Virus record (IMG/VR): IMGVR_UViG_3300047557_001009
Location: 1 to 30,800 of that record
Source: a virus
Reading direction: 5' to 3' (one strand)
Length of the DNA stretch: 30,800 nucleotides
Both the position numbers and the translations under genes were made by a program. Positions 28,188 through 30,800 of this stretch are shown piece after piece. The notes under the pieces were generated by a model that ran no database searches, had not been told where the DNA came from, and was given only the letters and a program-made list of their open reading frames with translations. Numbering within the stretch: the first letter of the stretch is position 1; each line of letters begins with the position of its first letter.

Positions 28188-30052
28188 TTCAAGCCATCCG
28201 GTTGGATCTGGAACCTGTTGGCACCAAGCCTCCAGCCAACCTGAGTGCCGTTGGAAGAGACCTTAAAGGCAATCTGCCTGCCCCTAATTCGGATACCCTT
28301 CTGCGTATCGCCGTTCGTGACCGTGACCGTGGGGCCGTTCGACAGCGGCTCCATCGGATAGTTCCGGTACTTGAACTGCATGCTGATCGAAGGAGTCTCG
28401 GACGTTCCCCTGAACATCACGTCAGGGATTACCCTGCTTACGAAAGAGAACTGCTCACCATCGTCGATATCAAGATCACTGGACTCAACGTAGGATTCCA
28501 TAGCGACACCATCAGCATCGTAGCCAGTCTCGTGCTGGTAGACATAGCCAGCCGTGTTCAGGTTGGCATCGTCCAGGACGAAGCGATCCGTAGCCAGAGG
28601 GTAGTTATCGTAGCCAGAGTCCAACCAAGCGGTGCGGTTCATCGTGCCGACAGACCACACCTGCTCGTCGTAGTTGTAGATGACGTACCGATCCACGTCT
28701 TCAGAAGCGCCGGAAGGATAGAACCAGAACACCTCGTTGTAGAGGGAGTTGACCCCGGCGAATACCTTGTACCGCTGCTGGAGGTTGATGTCCTTGAAGA
28801 TGTAGTCACGAACAGGACACGGAAGGATCTGGATAGAGCCAGAGTACTGGTAGAAGTTATTCACATCCATCCAGAACACAATACTCCTGGCGTCTACGGC
28901 AGCATTGGGAGAAATGATGGAGGCAGAGTCACTGATCTGGTTGATAGAGAACGTGTAGGGAGGACCAGTGTACGCCATGACGTGAGTGCTTACGTCAGTC
29001 CACAGCACAATCTGCTGCTGTGTTTCGTGGCACCCGATAATCTCTGATCCACTGGACAGCCTAAAGTCGCCAGCAGTGTTGTCCGTGCGAGGTTCCCAGT
29101 CCAGGTAATCTTCCTGCGAAGCCCACCGGACCAGCATGGGATCCTGCGTGGAACCGAAGATCGGGTTAGCGCCGATAGCAATGACATGACGATCAATGTC
29201 GCTTACCAGCACCTTGTTGGCAACCGTAGGACACTCGTTAGCGCCAGAGATGCTGGACAACTCTACGGCGCGGTTGTTCTCTGGGGTAGCACCAGACGTA
29301 GTCCAGAAGTAGATCCCGCCGCCTCTGATATTGGCAATCAGATCTTCTCCGTAGTTGTCCTGTGACCACAGTCGGATCTGTTGGGACGGGATACCGATAG
29401 AGTAGCCAGAACCCCACGAACCACGGCTCCAAGGACCAGCACCCCAACCACCGCCCAGGACCTGAGTGTCCAGGCCCGTGTTGATCTGGTATGTAGCGAC
29501 GACAGCAGCGCCGCCACCAGAGATGCTGCCACCAGAAGCGCCAGCAGAAGCGCCGCTAACGAGGATCTTGTATTGGCTAGAGCTGATAACTTCCGTGACC
29601 TGGAACTCCGCATTCAGAAGCGCCGCCGTGAAGTTGGTATCGAATGTCGTAGCGCCAGAGAACGTGACGAAGTCGTTCAAGACAACCCCGTTGGCCGCAT
29701 CCGTTACGATCAAATACTTGCTACCAGCCGCAACCGTGGTGAATGGATTAGTGCCAAGCGTAACGGTTCTCCGGGCAGGAGTGATGTCGTAGATCGTGCT
29801 GGCCTTCTCGACGTAGAGCTTGAGGTTTGTGCCGATCCCAAGATAGGTAGTCAGGTCCAGAGTGAACCACTGATGCAGGCTACGGCACGTTCCAAGGAAG
29901 TAGTTCTGAACGAACTTCACCCATCCGCCGATCTGCTCCGGAAAGCCGAGACGGAACCTTACCTTGTCTGAGTCGTACCAGCCGCCCTCACTGGCATATC
30001 TGGTGAGATCTTTTACGATGCCCTGCCTGGGCTGGATCTTGACGAGCGGCAT
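28184..30052 (-). CDS. tail/DNA-stabilisation protein (P22 gp10-like)
   Basis: A 622-residue tail protein of the family related to P22 gp10, the DNA-stabilising, propeller-shaped part of the tail nozzle that closes the portal after packaging. The N terminus (PLVKIQPRQGIVKDLTRYAS then EGGWYDSDKVRFRLGFPEQIGGW) is the signature of this family in aquatic podoviruses; the body is beta-rich with an inserted Gly/Ser/Ala-rich loop (about residues 180-205), and the end (GVGWRLGANRFQIQP-like) closes the propeller. The start is the ATG at 30052, 10 bases after GGAG, not the in-frame TTG at 30061 that lies nearly on the ribosome-binding site. It is in the virion operon, 14 bases after the preceding gene. 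Confidence 0.75.
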   Translation of the reverse strand: MPLVKIQPRQGIVKDLTRYASEGGWYDSDKVRFRLGFPEQIGGWVKFVQNYFLGTCRSLHQWFTLDLTTYLGIGTNLKLYVEKASTIYDITPARRTVTLGTNPFTTVAAGSKYLIVTDAANGVVLNDFVTFSGATTFDTNFTAALLNAEFQVTEVISSSQYKILVSGASAGASGGSISGGGAAVVATYQINTGLDTQVLGGGWGAGPWSRGSWGSGYSIGIPSQQIRLWSQDNYGEDLIANIRGGGIYFWTTSGATPENNRAVELSSISGANECPTVANKVLVSDIDRHVIAIGANPIFGSTQDPMLVRWASQEDYLDWEPRTDNTAGDFRLSSGSEIIGCHETQQQIVLWTDVSTHVMAYTGPPYTFSINQISDSASIISPNAAVDARSIVFWMDVNNFYQYSGSIQILPCPVRDYIFKDINLQQRYKVFAGVNSLYNEVFWFYPSGASEDVDRYVIYNYDEQVWSVGTMNRTAWLDSGYDNYPLATDRFVLDDANLNTAGYVYQHETGYDADGVAMESYVESSDLDIDDGEQFSFVSRVIPDVMFRGTSETPSISMQFKYRNYPMEPLSNGPTVTVTNGDTQKGIRIRGRQIAFKVSSNGTQVGWRLGANRFQIQPDGLK

Positions 30053-30066
30053 GTGCCACAAACTCC

Positions 30067-30387
30067 TTAGAGAGAGTCTTTGGCCTTCATCTGCTGATAG
30101 GCTGCTTCAACGGCACGGGCCAAGACTTCAACTGGAACATCTTTGAACTTCTTCTGAGCAGCCTTGATCGCCACTTCCTTCAAGGCATGGCCGGTGTCTT
30201 TGGGATCGACTGTGAGGAAATCACGAACACCAAGAGCATTGGCGCAAGAGATGATCTCGTCGTCTGCCTTCGTCGGCGTCATCCTGGCGACAAGCTCGAC
30301 AATCGGGTAGACAGAACCAACAAGACCCCGAACGGCGTGGAGCTTCGACGGGGAGAAGACAGACTTCAATGCCTTGATGAATTTCAC
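30067..30387 (-). CDS. small hypothetical protein of the virion operon
   Basis: A 106-residue protein starting at a GTG, 8 bases after AAGGAG; in-frame codons upstream lie inside the preceding gene, so a longer version is unlikely. It starts with a basic helix (KFIKALKSVFSPSKLHAVRG), then a moderately hydrophobic stretch, the motif MTPTKADDEII and a helical C-terminal half (KKFKDVPVEVLARAVEAAYQ). The general layout recalls the LLH-type holin family, but the membrane segment is weak, so this is only a suggestion. It lies between the Dps-like and tail protein genes. Confidence 0.55.
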   Translation of the reverse strand: MKFIKALKSVFSPSKLHAVRGLVGSVYPIVELVARMTPTKADDEIISCANALGVRDFLTVDPKDTGHALKEVAIKAAQKKFKDVPVEVLARAVEAAYQQMKAKDSL

Positions 30388-30398
30388 TACGGCGCTCC

Positions 30399-30761
30399 TT
30401 AAGCGAGGTTTTCGAGCTTGTACTTGGTGGTCGCCAGCAGCGTGAGGATGCTGTCGATAGAGTTCTGGATGTGGCTCTCGTCGCCCATCTGGCTCCGGTT
30501 CCTGGTCACATACTCGTACAGTTCCGATACGAATTTGACAGGCTCCTTGGGGCAGACGAACTTCTCGCTGGGGAACGATGTAGGCACACCGTGAACACCG
30601 AAGCATTCTTCCGCAAGGGAATCCACAGATTCAGAGAGGCCCTCGTACAGAGAGCCAAGCGCCTTGTGCCGAGCATAAGCACCGGGTCCCTTAGTCATGA
30701 GGTGCAGCATGTGCGCTGCGGTTACACCGTGAAGGATTTTGGAGATGAAGTCTGCGTGCAT
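30399..30761 (-). CDS. Dps/ferritin-like protein
   Basis: A 120-residue helical protein related to Dps, the DNA-binding ferritin-like protein of starved cells (the phage family DUF5856 is one description). The segment HLMTKGPGAYARHKALGSLY (residues 20-39) followed by EGLSESVDSLAE (40-51) matches the Dps signature H-x(3)-KGP-x(4)-x-H...D...E. Candidate ferroxidase ligands H20, H32, D47 and E51 are spaced 12, 15 and 4 apart, exactly as in classical Dps (H31, H43, D58, E62). At 120 residues it is shorter than cellular Dps (about 160) and probably lacks the terminal helix. It is preceded by AAGGAA and starts the small-gene cluster upstream of the tail gene. It might bind iron or DNA, or be part of the virion. 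Confidence 0.75.
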   Translation of the reverse strand: MHADFISKILHGVTAAHMLHLMTKGPGAYARHKALGSLYEGLSESVDSLAEECFGVHGVPTSFPSEKFVCPKEPVKFVSELYEYVTRNRSQMGDESHIQNSIDSILTLLATTKYKLENLA

Positions 30762-30782
30762 GTTAAATTCCTTGCCAGTAAA

Positions 30783-30800
30783 CTACGCAATACCCAGAGC
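30783..30800 (-). CDS. C-terminal end of an upstream virion gene (partial)
   Basis: The last bases read, on the minus strand, GCT CTG GGT ATT GCG TAG, encoding ALGIA then stop. Their position 21 bases upstream of the Dps-like gene fits the end of the preceding virion gene, perhaps the major capsid gene. The identity is inferred from context only. Confidence 0.35.
   Translation of the reverse strand, partial: ALGIA

Noticed and set aside
30053-30061. TTG start extending the tail protein by three residues
   Set aside because: The GGAG ribosome-binding site would be almost adjacent to the TTG, whereas the ATG at 30052 has a normal spacing.

Overview
The window is a segment of a tailed bacteriophage genome, most likely a temperate podovirus of a Gram-negative (probably aquatic) bacterium. 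Evidence: a P22 gp10-type tail/stabilisation protein, a run of large Ala/Gln-rich internal-virion (ejection) type proteins ending in an 1881-residue giant, a small terminase subunit, a tyrosine integrase, and tightly packed overlapping genes. No tRNA, rRNA, IS element or CRISPR array is visible. Large terminase, portal, capsid and DNA polymerase are not in the window; the first three probably lie just outside its two ends.

Layout. 53-643 (-): small terminase. 644-1803: about 1.1 kb without a convincing gene but full of palindromes, hairpins, three GCGAAAGC mini-hairpin words and five tandem 22-bp repeats; it looks like a replication origin or control region and may encode a structured RNA. 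1804-5395 (+): early accessory genes, mostly small, with Cys-rich proteins, a tandem paralogous pair and a papain-like protein. Between two of these genes (3212-3263) is a complete, co-oriented type I hammerhead ribozyme. 5392-8651 (+): a promoter with an overlapping operator-like inverted repeat drives a three-gene MoxR-type AAA+ ATPase / unknown middle protein / metallopeptidase-VWA module, followed by an orphan gene to 9636. 9641-11443 (-): a T7 gp4-like primase-helicase, inverted relative to its neighbours. 11510-17159 (+): a ribbon-helix-helix protein, PD-(D/E)XK exonuclease, ERF annealing protein, a probable ssDNA-binding protein, integrase, RuvC-like resolvase, small proteins, dUTPase, M15 endolysin and a possible RusA-like protein. 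17128-30800 (-): virion genes read right to left, from a Dps-like protein through the tail protein and internal virion proteins to the giant protein, which ends tail-to-tail with the plus-strand block.

How it works together. The plus-strand block holds replication, recombination, nucleotide metabolism, integration and lysis; the minus-strand block holds late virion genes. Exonuclease, annealing protein and ssDNA-binding candidate form a recombination set, with RuvC-like (and perhaps RusA-like) proteins to process branched DNA. The hammerhead would cut the early polycistronic message and separate the fate of the genes on either side. Two plus-strand genes (the RHH protein and the endolysin) have sigma70-like promoters whose predicted start coincides with the ATG, suggesting leaderless messages.

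The most notable items are the hammerhead ribozyme, the Dps-like virion-cluster protein with a fully spaced ferroxidase signature, the iteron/structured non-coding region, the MoxR-VWA module, and the giant virion protein with an HExxH motif.
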